The notes: a model not told the origin generated them from the letters alone. A DNA stretch of 64,000 nucleotides from Pseudanabaena sp. FACHB-1998 (GCF_014696355.1 NZ_JACJQA010000028.1:124001-188000), one strand, 5' to 3'; numbered from the stretch's first letter, positions 18,529 to 27,533 are shown. Made by a program: numbers and translations.

Positions 18529-18581
18529 TAAGTCAATAAAAAAGAGAGCTTGCTTCGCAAGCTCTCTTTTTTATTGACTTA
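18529..18581. terminator. bidirectional terminator between Wzc-type kinase and cobalamin adenosyltransferase
   Basis: Perfect inverted repeat TAAGTCAATAAAAAAGAGAG with CTTGCTTCGCAAG core and mirrored arm, with A/T tracts for both convergent genes. Confidence 0.85.
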
Positions 18582-19712
18582 AAAATCTACTCCACGTTTG
18601 AGGTCTACGCCTTTTTCCGCGTAATGTTTGTGACATACCATTTCGGAATGCACTGAGGCGAGGTCAAAATATGCAGGTTGATTGAGACATCGACCTGTGA
18701 TGATGATTTCGGTGTCGCGGGATTTTTTGAGCAGTGCTTGGCAGATTGGCTCGACAGGCAGCAACTCTAAATCGACGGTGGGATTTAGTTCATCCAGAAT
18801 AATAGTTTTATATAGCCCTGAAGCGATCGCTGCTTGTGCGATTTCCCAACCCCGTTGCGCTTCGATGCAGTCGATTTCCTGTTGTTGACCACGCCAAACG
18901 ATCGCATCTCTTCCACAGCGTTGATGATCAATTACGTGGGGGTAGCCCCGCTTGAGGGCAGCGATCGCGGCATCTTCGGTATAGCCTGCACCGCCCTTGA
19001 GCCATTGCATGATCAGAACTCGATGGGATAAATCCCGACTGATGCCAGTACCGATCGCTTTTAAAGATCTTCCTAAAGCGGAGGTGCTTTTCCCTTTACC
19101 TGCCCCTGTATAAATCTCGATACCTGTGACATCATATTTTTCAGCATGGGCTTCATCGTGCGATCGCATTTCTGAGTGCAGGTCGGCAATATCAATCAAT
19201 GCTTGGGGTGCGCCGCGTCCTGTACAGATAACTTCGAGGTGGGGCAGTTTATTTTTTAAGTCTTTAACGACGCGATCAACAGGAATTAAGCCTAAGTCGA
19301 GAACGGGATTAATTTCATCGAGAACTACTACAGAATAAAGTCCTGATGCCATTGCGCCTTTAGCGATCGCCCAACCCCGTTCAGCTTCTTGGCGATCAAA
19401 GGGTGTGACATGTTCGGCATCAAAAAATTCAGCACGACCAGTGCGAACATGATCGATCAAATGGGGAAATCCTTGTTGCAAGGCAGAAATTGCGGCATCT
19501 TCCGAATATTCACGTTCGGAGCCTTTAAGAAAGCGCAACAACAAAATTCTTGTGCCAAAAGGTGATGTGTCGGACATTCCTAGACCAAGCGATCGTAGGA
19601 CTACGCCCAGGGCCGCCTGTGATTTACCTTTGCCTGTTCCGTCGTAAACATGGATTTGTCCGATCTCACGTTCGGGACGCACCTGTGCGGTCATGATGCC
19701 TATCGCTGCCAT
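18579..19712 (-). CDS. cobO: double-domain cob(I)yrinic acid a,c-diamide adenosyltransferase-like protein
   Basis: CobA/CobO/BtuR-family P-loop protein that attaches adenosine to cobalt in corrinoids. The 377-residue chain is a tandem duplication. Domain 1 (about 18-185) has DGTGKGKSQAA (loop 25-31), and domain 2 (about 197-370) has TGAGKGKSTSA (203-209). Both carry a VVLDE(I/L)NP Walker B-like segment, a GRG or GRC strand end and an LHSEM or VHSEM stretch. A normal CobO is about 190 residues, so this is a full fusion of two copies. Both P-loops look intact. No other cobalamin genes or B12 riboswitch are adjacent. Confidence 0.9.
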   Translation of the reverse strand: MAAIGIMTAQVRPEREIGQIHVYDGTGKGKSQAALGVVLRSLGLGMSDTSPFGTRILLLRFLKGSEREYSEDAAISALQQGFPHLIDHVRTGRAEFFDAEHVTPFDRQEAERGWAIAKGAMASGLYSVVVLDEINPVLDLGLIPVDRVVKDLKNKLPHLEVICTGRGAPQALIDIADLHSEMRSHDEAHAEKYDVTGIEIYTGAGKGKSTSALGRSLKAIGTGISRDLSHRVLIMQWLKGGAGYTEDAAIAALKRGYPHVIDHQRCGRDAIVWRGQQQEIDCIEAQRGWEIAQAAIASGLYKTIILDELNPTVDLELLPVEPICQALLKKSRDTEIIITGRCLNQPAYFDLASVHSEMVCHKHYAEKGVDLKRGVDF

Positions 19713-19763
19713 GTTTTTATCTAAGCTCGTTCATTTCTCATTCATTGTGATTATATCGAAAAC

Positions 19764-19806
19764 CCAAAACATAAAGGCGTTACAATGCCCTGCCTTTATG
19801 TTTTGG
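19764..19806. terminator. hairpin upstream of the cobO-like gene
   Basis: CCAAAACATAAAGGCG / TGCCTTTATGTTTTGG with a 10-base loop. It lies between divergent genes (cobO-like minus, secreted protein plus). A near-identical outer arm (CCAAAACATAAA) recurs at 42678-42714, so it may be a repeat rather than a terminator. Confidence 0.5.
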
Positions 19807-19851
19807 CACAGAATGCTAAAATCTAGGTCTTAGAGCCAATATATTTGTGTC

Positions 19852-20433
19852 ATGAGAAAATTTGCCGCGCGATCGCTAATTACCATAGCCGCCACTACAG
19901 CCATATTTGCTGTGGTAACCCCTTTGCGATCGCAACCCTCGCCAACCACATCGGTGGAAATTTCGCGCCCCCAGCCCCAGCCCGAGAAGCTACAAAACAC
20001 TTCTAGCAAAAAGACTAGCGTTGTCAAAATGTTTGAAGACATTACGCTTGCGCCAAATTTTTCGCCAAAAGCGATCGAACTCAGAGGTATTAGTGGTGGC
20101 ATCGTCGAAACTCAAAAAAAATCTGGTCGCAAAAGTACGGAAACAGGCGATTGCATTGGGTTTATTGACACAGAACCAGATCACAAAATCACCCTCACCC
20201 AAGCATTTCGTTATCTGAAACTCCAAGTAAAAAGCTCAGGCGACACCATACTTTTAGTGCGGGGGCCGGGCGGGAGTTGGTGCAGTGATGATGTCAGCGA
20301 TCGCAACCCCGAAATATCAGGCGATTGGCTGGCCGGAACCTATGAAGTTTGGATTGGCTCCTACGAACAAAACGCATCATTTCCCTATATTATCCAGATT
20401 TCTGAAAACCTCAACCCTGTTATTCAGAAGTAA
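19852..20433 (+). CDS. secreted cyanobacterial protein of unknown function
   Basis: A 193-residue protein with a signal peptide: positive start MRKFAARS, hydrophobic core LITIAATTAIFAVVTPLR, cleavage probably near residue 27. A Pro/Ser/Gln-rich spacer follows, then a beta-rich domain from about residue 60. This contains one likely disulphide pair (C in TGDCIGFID and C in GGSWCSDD) and the phrase ISGDWLAGTYEVWIGSYEQ. The pattern resembles lectin or prepeptidase C-terminal-type beta sandwiches of cyanobacterial exported proteins. Function is unknown. Confidence 0.7.
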   Translation: MRKFAARSLITIAATTAIFAVVTPLRSQPSPTTSVEISRPQPQPEKLQNTSSKKTSVVKMFEDITLAPNFSPKAIELRGISGGIVETQKKSGRKSTETGDCIGFIDTEPDHKITLTQAFRYLKLQVKSSGDTILLVRGPGGSWCSDDVSDRNPEISGDWLAGTYEVWIGSYEQNASFPYIIQISENLNPVIQK

Positions 20434-20438
20434 TCCAC

Positions 20439-20475
20439 AAAAAGAAAGACCATGCTTTGCGTGGTCTTTCTTTTT
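20439..20475. terminator. bidirectional terminator
   Basis: Perfect stem AAAAAGAAAGACCA / TGGTCTTTCTTTTT with a TGCTTTGCG loop between the secreted-protein gene and the convergent pentapeptide gene. It overlaps the end of the latter. Confidence 0.85.
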
Positions 20476-21031
20476 AAATGGGGCAGCCCAAAGTTTGGCG
20501 GCTATCATTTTTGGTAAACGGATGCGTACCACTGGCGATCGTGCAGAGATATAACCTTGTGCGATCGTCTAAATTCCGCACACCCGTAAACTCAGTATCC
20601 GCACAAGTCCTTAAATTTTTTAAAATCGCTCCCCGCAAGTTTGTTCCTCGCAGATTTGAGCCTTTCATAATCGAACCCGTGAAATCCGCTTCAATTAAGT
20701 TAGCACCACTAAAATTGGTAACACTAAGATTAGCCCGAGTAAATTTACTGTTAGAAGAATTTGACCAAGTTAAATTAGCCCAACCCAAATCTGCATCTGA
20801 AAAATTAGTCCCTCTCAGCAAAGCTCCCCTCAGATTAGTCTCAATTAAATTTGCCCCAGTTAAGTTAGCATCTATTAAATTTGCACTACTCATATCAGCT
20901 TTATTCAAAGTAGCCCCACGCAAATCAATACCAATTAACGTGACACTTCGTAATTGAGCATTACTAAGGTCTACATTGGAAAAGTTACGTTGTCCCTGTC
21001 TGTATAGTTCTAACAGTTGAGCGACTTCCAA
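20474..21031 (-). CDS. pentapeptide-repeat protein
   Basis: A 185-residue protein with about 20 consecutive A(D/N)LXX-type pentapeptides between residues 15 and 135 (for example LSNAQL, LRGATLNKADMSSANL, LTGANLIETNLRGALL), which form a right-handed quadrilateral beta-helix. A non-repeat tail follows, with two cysteines (TCADTEFTG and LYLCTIASG) and a predicted capped end. No signal peptide. Such proteins are abundant in cyanobacteria and mostly of unknown role. The C-terminal tail is more distinctive than the repeat. Confidence 0.9.
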   Translation of the reverse strand: MEVAQLLELYRQGQRNFSNVDLSNAQLRSVTLIGIDLRGATLNKADMSSANLIDANLTGANLIETNLRGALLRGTNFSDADLGWANLTWSNSSNSKFTRANLSVTNFSGANLIEADFTGSIMKGSNLRGTNLRGAILKNLRTCADTEFTGVRNLDDRTRLYLCTIASGTHPFTKNDSRQTLGCPI

Positions 21032-21296
21032 GGTTGTTACTCCTACAAATATTTAAACTGCTGTTTTGCCAACATTTAACGAGATACTTTGAGATTCAGG
21101 CTGGAGGTAAGAGTTTAACTCATTTTGCGATCTTTGCCCAAACAAAAAGTAAGCTATTCTCCTTTTAAATCGTATTAAATATTGGACTATTTCACAAGCT
21201 GTAGCCATATCAACTCATAAAATCTGGGAAACGCTATAAAATATTAAGCTAAGTGTAAACTTCAATAAATCCGCATAATTCTGTAATTAACCTGCT

Positions 21297-24014
21297 ATGA
21301 GTACGAACGAACTTCCAAAACAATATAACCCTCTCGAATCTGAAGCCAAGTGGCAAAAATATTGGGAGGAAAGTGGCGTATTTGTAGCAGAGAGTCAAAG
21401 TGATAAAGACCCATACTGCATCATGATTCCGCCGCCCAATGTCACGGGTAGTCTGCATATGGGTCACGCCTTTCAGGAAGTATTGATTGATATCTTGATT
21501 CGCTATCACCGTATGCGGGGGTTTAATACCCTCTGGCTTCCCGGAACCGACCACGCCAGTATTGCAGTCCAGACGATTCTCGATAAACAAATTAAAGCTG
21601 AAGGTAAAACCAATCAAGAAATTGGGCGCAAAAAGTTCCTCGAACGAGCTTGGCAATGGAAAGCCGCATCAGAGGGAACCATTGTTTCTCAACTGCGCCG
21701 CCTTGGTGTCTCGGCGGACTGGACACGCGAACGCTTCACGATGGATGAAGGGCTATCCAATTCTGTTACCGAAGCCTTTGTCAAACTCTACGAAGCTGGC
21801 TTAATTTATCGCGGTGAATATCTGGTTAACTGGTGTCCTGAGTCCCAGTCTGCGGTTTCTGATCTCGAAGTTGATAATAAAGAAGTTAAAGGGCATCTCT
21901 GGAATTTCCGTTATCCGTTATCTGATGGATCAGGTTATCTAGTTGTCGCGACTACTCGCCCCGAAACCATGTTAGGCGATACGGCTGTAGCAGTTAATCC
22001 TGACGACGATCGCTACAAGCATCTGATTGGCAAAACAGTAATGCTGCCAATTATGAATCGTGAGATTCCGATCATTGACGATCGCTATGTCGATAAGGCT
22101 TTTGGTAGTGGCTGTGTCAAGATAACTCCTGCCCATGATCCCAATGACTTTGAAATGGGGCAACGCCATAGCTTGCCTTTAATCAACATCCTCAATAAAG
22201 ATGGATCGATTAATGAGAATGGCGGCGAATTTGCAGGGCAAGATCGCTTTGTGGCGCGTAAAAATGTCGTGAAGAAGCTGGATGAACTGGGCTTATTAGA
22301 AAAAATTGAAGATTATAACCACACTGTTCCCTATTCGGAACGGGGTAAGGTTCCAGTTGAGCCATTACTTTCAATTCAATGGTTTGTAAAAATTAAGCCT
22401 CTATCAGACTTTGCCCTAGAGCAATTTGATAAGCAGAACTCGCCCACCTTCGTTCCCGATCGCTGGGGTAAGGTATATCGCGATTGGTTGATTCGCCTCA
22501 AAGATTGGTGTATTTCCCGTCAGTTGTGGTGGGGACATCAGATCCCTGCATGGTATGCCCCCGACGGCTCCATTTTTGTGGCTAAAACTGAAGAGGAAGC
22601 CTACGCACAGGCGAAAGCTAAATTTGGCGAAGATGTGAAACTGGAACGCGATCCTGATGTACTAGATACATGGTTCTCGTCAGGTTTATGGCCATTCTCC
22701 ACTCTTGGCTGGCCCGAAGAAACACAAGATTTTCAAACCTTCTATCCTACCAGTGTGCTAGTTACAGGTTTTGACATTATCTTCTTCTGGGTAGCGCGGA
22801 TGACGATGATGGCTGGCTATTTTACGGGTAAGATGCCTTTCAACACGGTCTATATTCATGGATTGGTGCGGGATGAGAATAATCAGAAGATGTCTAAATC
22901 GAAGAATAACGGCATCGATCCGTTAGTTCTGATTAACAAGTATGGAACTGATGCTTTGCGCTATTCTCTAGTTAAGGAAATAACGGGAGCAGGGCAAGAT
23001 ATTCGTCTTGATTACAATCGCAAAACCGATGAATCCACCACCGTAGAAACAGCGCGGAACTTTGCGAATAAGCTCTGGAATGCTTCGCGATTTGTAATGA
23101 TGAATCTCGACGCTAATCATGGCTCCGCCATGATTAGTACTGAGAATTTAGAACTTGCCGATCGCTGGATTTTGTCGCGCTATGCTCAAACGGTATTGCA
23201 AGTTCGTGAACAGCTTGATAGCTATAGCTTAGGTGAAGCCACCAAAAGCATCTATGAATTCTTCTGGGGCGATTTCTGCGACTGGTATATTGAGCTAGTT
23301 AAATCGCGTTTACAGGAATCCGCCGATCCCACTTCTCGCGCCACCGTACAGCAAACCCTCAGATTTGTCCTTGATGGTATTTTGCGCTTACTGCATCCCT
23401 TTTTGCCGCACGTTACCGAAGAGATTTGGCAATTGCTGACCTACGACACTAGTGAACCATCCAGCGATCGCCCTGTGCTTGCCATCCAACCCTATCCTGA
23501 AATTGATACCAGTTATATCAATGAGGAACTGGAAGAACAGTTCAATTTATTAATTGGCACAATCCGCACGATTCGTAATCTTCGCGCCGAGGCTGAGATT
23601 AAGCCTAGCGCCAAGGTCAAAGCAATTTTACAATCCGACAGGGATCGCGAACGCAATCTCCTAGAAGCAGGACAAAGCTACATTCTCGATTTAGCAAGGG
23701 TTGAAGATTTAGCAGTTGTAGCAACTGTCGATGCTTCGGCAACGGAACAGGCGATCGCTGGTGTAGTGGGAACAATTCAGGTAATTGTCTCGCTGGTTGG
23801 TGTGGTTGATATCGGTCAATTGGTGGCGAAATTAGAACGCACGTTGACAAAACTCGAAGGAGCGATTAATTCCACTCAAGGACGTTTAAATAATGAGGGT
23901 TATATCAAAAAAGCACCTCCTGAAGTTGTGGCAACTGCACGTGCGGAGTTAGAAGAATCTCTGAAACAACAGGAAATTCTCAAAGCACGTTTAGCCCAAT
24001 TGCAAGGCAAATAA
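21297..24014 (+). CDS. valS: valyl-tRNA synthetase
   Basis: Class I synthetase charging tRNA-Val, with editing activity. The HIGH motif appears as HMGH in [15 protein letters not shown] (about residues 44-58) and the KMSKS loop at 531-536. The CP1 editing domain ([15 protein letters not shown], then [14 protein letters not shown]) lies between them. An anticodon-binding helical domain and the C-terminal coiled-coil arm typical of ValRS ([15 protein letters not shown] and following) complete the 905 residues. It is a single gene; a 265-base intergenic region precedes it. Confidence 0.97.
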   Translation: MSTNELPKQYNPLESEAKWQKYWEESGVFVAESQSDKDPYCIMIPPPNVTGSLHMGHAFQEVLIDILIRYHRMRGFNTLWLPGTDHASIAVQTILDKQIKAEGKTNQEIGRKKFLERAWQWKAASEGTIVSQLRRLGVSADWTRERFTMDEGLSNSVTEAFVKLYEAGLIYRGEYLVNWCPESQSAVSDLEVDNKEVKGHLWNFRYPLSDGSGYLVVATTRPETMLGDTAVAVNPDDDRYKHLIGKTVMLPIMNREIPIIDDRYVDKAFGSGCVKITPAHDPNDFEMGQRHSLPLINILNKDGSINENGGEFAGQDRFVARKNVVKKLDELGLLEKIEDYNHTVPYSERGKVPVEPLLSIQWFVKIKPLSDFALEQFDKQNSPTFVPDRWGKVYRDWLIRLKDWCISRQLWWGHQIPAWYAPDGSIFVAKTEEEAYAQAKAKFGEDVKLERDPDVLDTWFSSGLWPFSTLGWPEETQDFQTFYPTSVLVTGFDIIFFWVARMTMMAGYFTGKMPFNTVYIHGLVRDENNQKMSKSKNNGIDPLVLINKYGTDALRYSLVKEITGAGQDIRLDYNRKTDESTTVETARNFANKLWNASRFVMMNLDANHGSAMISTENLELADRWILSRYAQTVLQVREQLDSYSLGEATKSIYEFFWGDFCDWYIELVKSRLQESADPTSRATVQQTLRFVLDGILRLLHPFLPHVTEEIWQLLTYDTSEPSSDRPVLAIQPYPEIDTSYINEELEEQFNLLIGTIRTIRNLRAEAEIKPSAKVKAILQSDRDRERNLLEAGQSYILDLARVEDLAVVATVDASATEQAIAGVVGTIQVIVSLVGVVDIGQLVAKLERTLTKLEGAINSTQGRLNNEGYIKKAPPEVVATARAELEESLKQQEILKARLAQLQGK

Positions 24015-24023
24015 TCTGTTCAG

Positions 24024-24045
24024 ACAAGGGGCTTAAGCCCCTTGT
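24024..24045. terminator. small terminator after valS
   Basis: ACAAGGGGCTT AAGCCCCTTGT, followed by TCTATAATT; perfect 11-base stem. Confidence 0.7.
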
Positions 24046-24079
24046 TCTATAATTAAGATAAGCGTTAAGGGAAAAAATC

Positions 24080-24712
24080 ATGGTTCAAACTCTCTATGCT
24101 TCTAAATTAAGTCTTTATGATGTCAAATCAAGATTTCATCTGCAATATATAGAAGATGAAATCTTCTTTACAGAATGGATAGAAAATTTACCAGATCTTA
24201 GTGATCAGGAAAAGCAGCGTTTAGATCAGGTAAAGGCTCATTACATGTATCTATCTGAGCGTCCGATGCTGGAAGTAGTGGTCAAGATGTTAATACTGTC
24301 CCCATTACTAGAACTTGCAGGATTTTATGAATCTCCTTTTTTAGTTAGGGCTGAAGAATCAGTTGAAATCGTAGAAGAAGAAGAAGGCGAAATTATTAAA
24401 GGACAAATTGATGTTTTGGTGGTACAAAATCAGTTCTGGATTGCTGTCATTGAAGCAAAACGCGCCAAATTTAATGTTATGGAAGCCTTGCCGCAAATCC
24501 TTACCTATATGATGGCAGCACCGCATCCTGAAAAGCCTGTATTTGGCATGATTACCAGTGGCGATCATACGCTGTTTGTAAAAGTAAGAAGAGGCGAAAA
24601 TCCTCAATATGCCCTATCTGACAGCTTTTTCCTGTTTAATCGCGGTAATGCTTTGTATGGTGTCCTGCGAATTTTGAAGCGTTTTGGGCAACAAGCGCTA
24701 GTAAGCACCTAA
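24080..24712 (+). CDS. PD-(D/E)XK nuclease-fold protein (HsdR N-terminal-like)
   Basis: A 210-residue protein resembling cyanobacterial entries labelled type I restriction subunit R, but consisting only of the nuclease-like domain. The core GQIDVLVVQNQFWIAVIEAK (about residues 114-133) gives the D...ExK pattern of the active site. It is preceded by an acidic EEEEGEIIK stretch. There is no helicase part, methylase or specificity subunit nearby, so it is not a functional type I system here. Such solitary proteins are frequent in cyanobacteria; their function is unknown. Confidence 0.75.
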   Translation: MVQTLYASKLSLYDVKSRFHLQYIEDEIFFTEWIENLPDLSDQEKQRLDQVKAHYMYLSERPMLEVVVKMLILSPLLELAGFYESPFLVRAEESVEIVEEEEGEIIKGQIDVLVVQNQFWIAVIEAKRAKFNVMEALPQILTYMMAAPHPEKPVFGMITSGDHTLFVKVRRGENPQYALSDSFFLFNRGNALYGVLRILKRFGQQALVST

Positions 24713-24801
24713 ATTTTCAAGTATGATCAAAATAGAGACTGTTGCGCCACCCCTGTCGTGAGCAGCACAATAATTAAACCAATTTAGAGAAAGCCTTAAT
24801 T

Positions 24802-24984
24802 ATGTCAACTCCTGAAAAATTAAAAGAACGATTTGTCGCGATCGCCAGTAAGCGCGAACTCTTGGTACAGCTATCTCTCAAGGATAATTTGGGTACTTTG
24901 AGCATTGATGTGATCCAAGCTTTAGAAGAACTTGATGATCTACTCATTGAAATCAGGAAAGTTTTCCCCGATTGGCAGGACTAA
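24802..24984 (+). CDS. small acidic helical protein
   Basis: A 60-residue protein starting MSTPEKLKERFVAIASKREL, ending in FPDWQD. Predicted helical and soluble, without recognised domain. It ends 17 bases before the CocE-type hydrolase gene, so the two are probably one transcript. Starts after an AGAAAG stretch. The size and helix content would suit a binding partner, but that is only inference. Confidence 0.6.
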   Translation: MSTPEKLKERFVAIASKRELLVQLSLKDNLGTLSIDVIQALEELDDLLIEIRKVFPDWQD

Positions 24985-25001
24985 GCAGGATTAAAATTTC
25001 C

Positions 25002-26696
25002 ATGCCTCCAAAATTAACTTCCTTCCATTCTCAAGTTAATGTGCAGCGTCAGGTGAAAATTCCTATGCGCGATCGCCTTAACTTAACTGCCGATATCTAT
25101 CGCCCCAAGGATGTAGAAACACCGTTGCCAGTATTATTAATGCGCTTGCCCTACGGTCGGGCGATCGCCTCCACCTGTACCTATGCTCATCCTAGTTGGT
25201 ATGCCCATCAAGGCTATATTGTGGTGATCCAAGATGTGCGGGGTTGTGGTACTTCGGAAGGTGAGTTCTATCCATTCCGTAATGAATATGACGATGGATT
25301 TGATACGGTGGAATGGTGCGCCAAGGAATTAGAAGGCAGTAATGGCAAGGTGGGAATGTATGGATTTTCCTATCAGGGAGTGACCCAATTTCAGGCGGCA
25401 GTCCAACAACCTGAAGGACTAGTTACGATCTGTCCAACTATGGCAACAGCAGATTTATATCATGGTTGGTTCTATTTTGGTGGTGCAGTTTGCCTAGATT
25501 TTGATGTAAATTGGGCGTTACAACTGGCGCAAAATCTCGCATGGTATTTGAAACAAGAGCCGCAAGCCACAAAACTTTTTGAAGCTCAAAAACAATCTGC
25601 AAAATGGCTAGAGTCTGCGCCACTAAGTGAAATCGAACTATTTAAAAACGCAGAATTTGGCAATTTTGGAGACTTCTTTTTTGACTGGATAGGGAACCAA
25701 CAACCAAACGATGAATATTGGCAAAAGTTGAATCCTCTCAGTTATTTCGATCGCTATGATTTGCCAGCTTTACACATTGCAGGATGGGCAGATATTTTCA
25801 TTGAGGCGACGATTAATACCTATCACCAAGCTAAATCCGCGACTAAAAAGCCTCAACATTTAGTAGTCGCACCTTGGCAGCATTTACCTTGGTTACCCAA
25901 AGTCGGTGAGATTGATTTCGGTGAAAATGCTGTTTCTAAAGTTGATCAATTACAAATAGATTGGTTCGATTTTTGGCTTAAAGGAATTGAGAATGGGATT
26001 AGCGATCGCGCACCAGTGCAGCTTTTCCTGATGGGTAAAAATCATTGGTTAGACCTGCCAGAATTCCCCAAGTCTACTAACATCAAAAATCTCTATCTCT
26101 CATCAAACAAACAACTAATTACCCAATCAGCTAACAGCCAACAGCTAACAGCTAATAGCCCATTACCCGATATCTACGTCTACGATCCCCGTAATCCTAA
26201 TCCCTCCACAAATTATGGATTTTACGATCAGCGTAATGTCCATCAGCGTTGGGATGTCATGGTTTATCAAAGTGATGAACTTGATCAAGATTTAGCGATC
26301 GCAGGTATTCCCCAATTCATTCTCTACGCCGCAACCACGGCTCCCGATACCGATTGGGTAATTAAGCTCCTAGATATTTATCCTGATGGCAAGCAAATGC
26401 TGGTATCTATGGGAGTGTTACGCGCAAAGTTCCGTAATTCATGGACTGAGCCTAAGTGGGTTGAGCCTGATGTAGTGACTGAATATCGCATCAAATTACG
26501 CCCTACTTGCCAAAATTTTGCTACAGGACATCGAATAGGAGTTGCAGTTTCTAGTTCTGCTTTCCCAATCATTGAGCGACATTCTAATACTCAAAAGCTA
26601 CCATCCGAAGCAACCGTAAGTGATTTTATAGAAGCAACACAGCAGGTTTTTTATGGATTGGAATATCCTTCACATTTAGAATTACCAATTATGTAA
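25002..26696 (+). CDS. CocE/NonD-family alpha/beta hydrolase (X-Pro dipeptidyl-peptidase-like)
   Basis: A 564-residue hydrolase of the cocaine-esterase / X-prolyl dipeptidyl aminopeptidase family, acting on esters, amides or acylated antibiotics. The N-terminal domain has VVIQDVRGCGTSEGEF, then the nucleophile in YGFSYQGV (GxSYxG) and a later GWADIF segment around the acid. The C-terminal jelly-roll (VTEYRIKLRPTC, FATGHRIGVAVSSSAFP) is the X-Pro DAP C domain. I take the start at ATG 25002; an upstream TTG at 24972 would overlap the preceding gene. Near residue 376-386 there is a low-complexity insert from a heptanucleotide repeat. No signal peptide. Confidence 0.88.
   Translation: MPPKLTSFHSQVNVQRQVKIPMRDRLNLTADIYRPKDVETPLPVLLMRLPYGRAIASTCTYAHPSWYAHQGYIVVIQDVRGCGTSEGEFYPFRNEYDDGFDTVEWCAKELEGSNGKVGMYGFSYQGVTQFQAAVQQPEGLVTICPTMATADLYHGWFYFGGAVCLDFDVNWALQLAQNLAWYLKQEPQATKLFEAQKQSAKWLESAPLSEIELFKNAEFGNFGDFFFDWIGNQQPNDEYWQKLNPLSYFDRYDLPALHIAGWADIFIEATINTYHQAKSATKKPQHLVVAPWQHLPWLPKVGEIDFGENAVSKVDQLQIDWFDFWLKGIENGISDRAPVQLFLMGKNHWLDLPEFPKSTNIKNLYLSSNKQLITQSANSQQLTANSPLPDIYVYDPRNPNPSTNYGFYDQRNVHQRWDVMVYQSDELDQDLAIAGIPQFILYAATTAPDTDWVIKLLDIYPDGKQMLVSMGVLRAKFRNSWTEPKWVEPDVVTEYRIKLRPTCQNFATGHRIGVAVSSSAFPIIERHSNTQKLPSEATVSDFIEATQQVFYGLEYPSHLELPIM
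26128..26155 (+). repeat. in-frame heptanucleotide tandem repeat
   Basis: Four adjoining units of CAGCTAA, the second being CAGCCAA, followed by TAGCC. They encode the segment SANSQQLTANS inside the CocE-type hydrolase. Short tandem heptamers (STRR-like) are known from filamentous cyanobacteria. Confidence 0.75.
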
Positions 26697-26742
26697 TCGA
26701 TAAATTAAGAAGGTGCTTTGCACCTTCTTAATTTATCGATTA
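26694..26742. terminator. bidirectional terminator
   Basis: Perfect inverted repeat TAATCGATAAATTAAGAAGG, TGC TTT GCA loop region and mirrored arm. It overlaps the ends of two convergent genes. Confidence 0.85.
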
Positions 26743-27104
26743 ATATAATTTCTCCAACCACCGTACTCAGTGATTTCCTTTTGCCCTTCACATAGAAAAG
26801 GCTCACCAAGAACGCCTAATACTTCTTGTCCATTATCCAAAACAATCTTGCCAATACATAATCCCGCAGGCTCAGATAGCAAGATTGCCCCCAGTGCATC
26901 GGGCGTAATTGACCAAATTTCTAAAGCGATCGCCTGTCCATTTTCGCTCACCCTAAGCATGGCGGGATGGCGATCAGCGATCGTCCATAATCGATAGATT
27001 GGCGCAGTTTTGTCTTCTCTGACAAAACTGGCTCCCACCTTCTGTAAATTATCATTTAATTCCAGCCCACGCATCAAAGTGCCATTAACTGCAAACTCAA
27101 TCAT
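26733..27104 (-). CDS. stand-alone AtzF (allophanate hydrolase) C-terminal-like domain protein
   Basis: A 123-residue protein matching the C-terminal domain of allophanate hydrolase, which has the gamma-glutamylcyclotransferase-like fold. Matching phrases are NGTLMRGLELNDNL at the start, APIYRLWTI, ALEIWSITPDALG, GLCIGKIVLDNG and the closing DITH-like EITEYGGWRNY. The amidase half is absent here. Stand-alone copies occur in cyanobacteria; the substrate is unknown, perhaps a urea- or allophanate-related compound. Monocistronic, with a shared terminator. Confidence 0.82.
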   Translation of the reverse strand: MIEFAVNGTLMRGLELNDNLQKVGASFVREDKTAPIYRLWTIADRHPAMLRVSENGQAIALEIWSITPDALGAILLSEPAGLCIGKIVLDNGQEVLGVLGEPFLCEGQKEITEYGGWRNYINR

Positions 27105-27209
27105 AGAAATTATCAGTAGTGCTAACTATTTAAGAACAGACAGCGCAAAGCTTCGCCCATCGTTAAATAATATAGCGCGTTGCTTTTGAGGATTTTGTAT
27201 TTTTACTTA

Positions 27210-27238
27210 TTGTCAAACTTAGATTTGTCAGTTATATT
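27210..27238 (+). promoter_or_regulatory. predicted promoter of the small peptide gene
   Basis: TTGTCA at 27210-27215, a 17-base spacer and TATATT at 27233-27238. This is the best sigma70-type match I noticed in the window and it points at the small ORF at 27320. Transcription should start near 27245, giving a 5' leader of about 75 bases. Confidence 0.6.
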
Positions 27239-27319
27239 GTGTACAAGCTTGAAAAAGCCTGTGATGCCAAGCATTACTAAACAAATAACAAACATTTAGA
27301 TAGACAGGAGGTGATGCCC

Positions 27320-27394
27320 ATGCAATCAGATAGTAGTAACGGTAAACGTATGGGTCTTCAGGTTTCCGAGCTGTGTGCTGGGGCTGTTCTGTAA
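27320..27394 (+). CDS. predicted 24-residue peptide with perfect Shine-Dalgarno
   Basis: The ORF MQSDSSNGKR MGLQVSELCA GAVL has AGGAGGTG at 27306-27313, ideally spaced before ATG 27320. An in-frame ATG at 27314 overlaps the Shine-Dalgarno and is unlikely to be used. The peptide is hydrophilic in its first half and ends in a short hydrophobic stretch with one cysteine; it is too short and polar for a membrane helix. The start codon sits in a possible stem: CCCATGC (27317-27323) can pair with GTATGGG (27348-27354, one G-T pair). It is flanked by its own promoter and terminator. I do not recognise it. It could be a leader peptide, but no plus-strand gene follows. Confidence 0.55.
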   Translation: MQSDSSNGKRMGLQVSELCAGAVL

Positions 27395-27494
27395 GGTATT
27401 TAGTTGATTATCTCTAGTTCGCTAGTTTAATTATCTAGTAACCCTGAGATCCTTCCAGCAGTTGACTGTGACCTAAAGATCCTAAAGTATTCCG
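27395..27494 (+). other. 3' region of the small transcript
   Basis: About 100 bases between the peptide stop and the terminator, AT-rich with repeated AGATCCT words (at about 27448 and 27476). No coding potential. It could carry a structured regulatory RNA part, but I see no long stem. Confidence 0.35.
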
Positions 27495-27533
27495 AAACAA
27501 AAAGACCTAGTCAATGACTAGGTCTTTTTGTTT
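27495..27533. terminator. bidirectional terminator between peptide gene and ychF
   Basis: Perfect stem AAACAAAAAGACCTAGTCA / TGACTAGGTCTTTTTGTTT, with A and T tracts on either side. Confidence 0.85.

Noticed and set aside
20478-20957. plus-strand ORF of 159 codons opposite the pentapeptide gene
   Set aside because: A mirror of the repeat codons on the other strand; composition repeats of KLAP and similar only reflect the antisense of the pentapeptides.
24080-24712. type I restriction-modification locus
   Set aside because: Only a nuclease-fold domain is present; no methylase, specificity or helicase subunit in the neighbourhood.
26101-26170. CRISPR-like array
   Set aside because: The units are 7 bases without spacers and lie in frame in an enzyme gene.
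27301-27394. the AGGAGGTGAT word as the 3' end of an rRNA or tmRNA gene
   Set aside because: It is the sense Shine-Dalgarno, not anti-Shine-Dalgarno, and no rRNA or tmRNA flanking sequence is present.
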